Assembly (NCBI RefSeq): GCF_001424835.1 | Contig: NZ_LMCQ01000021.1 | Location: 218,091 to 282,090, forward strand | Direction of reading: 5' to 3' | DNA length: 64,000 nucleotides | From: Variovorax sp. Root318D1 | GTDB lineage: Bacteria > Pseudomonadota > Gammaproteobacteria > Burkholderiales > Burkholderiaceae_C | In this document: piece after piece, positions 63,820 to 64,000 of the stretch | Layout of the letters: the number at the start of each line of letters is the position of its first letter | Position numbering within the stretch: the first letter of the stretch is position 1 | Notes under the pieces: generated by a model | What the model saw: only the letters and a program-made list of their open reading frames with translations | Database searches by the model: none | What the model was told of the DNA's origin: nothing | Translations under genes and position numbers: made by a program

Positions 63820-64000
63820 TCAAGCCAACGTATACGCCGTCTTCACCGTGGTGAAGAACTCCTGCGCATACTTGCCCTGCTCGCGCGGGCCGTAGCTGGA
63901 ACCCTTGCGCCCGCCAAAGGGCACGTGGTAGTCCACCCCCGCCGTGGGCAGGTTCACCATCACCATGCCCGCCTGGCTGTGGCGCTTGAAGTGCGTGGCA
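63820..64000 (-). CDS. C-terminal part of an aldehyde dehydrogenase (2,5-dioxovalerate dehydrogenase-like), cut by the window edge
   Basis: The last 59 residues of an aldehyde dehydrogenase superfamily protein. The tail includes SQAGMVMVNLPTAGVDYHVP, FGGRKGSSYGPREQG and FFTTVKTAYTLA. FGG.KGSS.GPREQG is the conserved C-terminal cofactor and oligomerisation region, and the wording is closest to alpha-ketoglutarate semialdehyde dehydrogenases of sugar-acid pathways. The catalytic Cys and Glu lie outside the window. Confidence 0.85.
   Translation of the reverse strand, partial: ATHFKRHSQAGMVMVNLPTAGVDYHVPFGGRKGSSYGPREQGKYAQEFFTTVKTAYTLA

Overview
The window is GC-rich chromosomal DNA from a betaproteobacterium. 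It is most likely a member of the Comamonadaceae close to Variovorax, although no rRNA is present to confirm this. The evidence is gene content: a short H-NS family protein, HU followed by tRNA-Val and ppiD, EarP with an Arg32-type EF-P, a phasin, Bug/TctC-type binding proteins, many LysR regulators, and dnaG-rpoD without an intervening rpsU on the same strand. I found no prophage, no CRISPR array, no insertion sequence and no rRNA.

Layout, left half. Positions 1-7400 hold housekeeping and stress genes: surE and the start of a following gene, a quinone oxidoreductase, an H-NS protein, tRNA-His, a PEBP protein, a small membrane protein, a GIY-YIG-like protein, a histidine phosphatase, ppiD, tRNA-Val and HU. 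Positions 7576-11507 hold a tartrate/malate dehydrogenase coupled to a haloacetate dehalogenase-type hydrolase, a divergent LysR regulator and a DMT exporter. Positions 11504-17210 carry pgsA, uvrC, the EarP/EF-P pair, a decayed enoyl-CoA hydratase remnant and a LOG-family protein. Positions 17205-23441 form one packed minus-strand run: pncB, an ion antiporter, a D-2-hydroxyacid dehydrogenase, rmuC and an MFS transporter. Positions 23623-28292 hold CsbD, a periplasmic helical protein, a thioesterase, an HDAC-like hydrolase, a phasin, an SDR dehydrogenase and a YihY protein. dnaG and rpoD follow.

Layout, right half. This part is more accessory. Positions 35526-39741 hold a LysR-controlled operon of an HMG-CoA lyase family protein, a CaiB-type CoA transferase and a Bug binding protein. 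From 50223 down to 40594 the minus strand carries a Rieske oxygenase, a GntR regulator, a VanB-type reductase, a complete Liv-type ABC importer (binding protein, two permeases, two ATPases) and a lipoprotein esterase of the tannase family. A MetE-core-like protein and a GST diverge from the same regulatory region, which holds two identical 10-bp palindromes. I read this as a candidate regulon for uptake, ester cleavage and O-demethylation of a methoxylated aromatic compound. Positions 53590-61113 hold a CecR/YbhGFSR-like efflux system with its own TetR regulator and a NodT-type outer-membrane factor.

The most unusual item is at 61110-62171. It is an ROK/hexokinase-fold protein whose conserved motifs appear in circularly permuted order: the adenosine and C-terminal motifs come before the DIGGT phosphate motif, and the protein ends just after the second phosphate motif. 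Other notable items are a tannase-family esterase lacking both cysteines of the family's CS-D-HC motif, a roughly 270-bp imperfect palindrome inside the Liv operon, and mutually exclusive hairpins in the rpoD leader.
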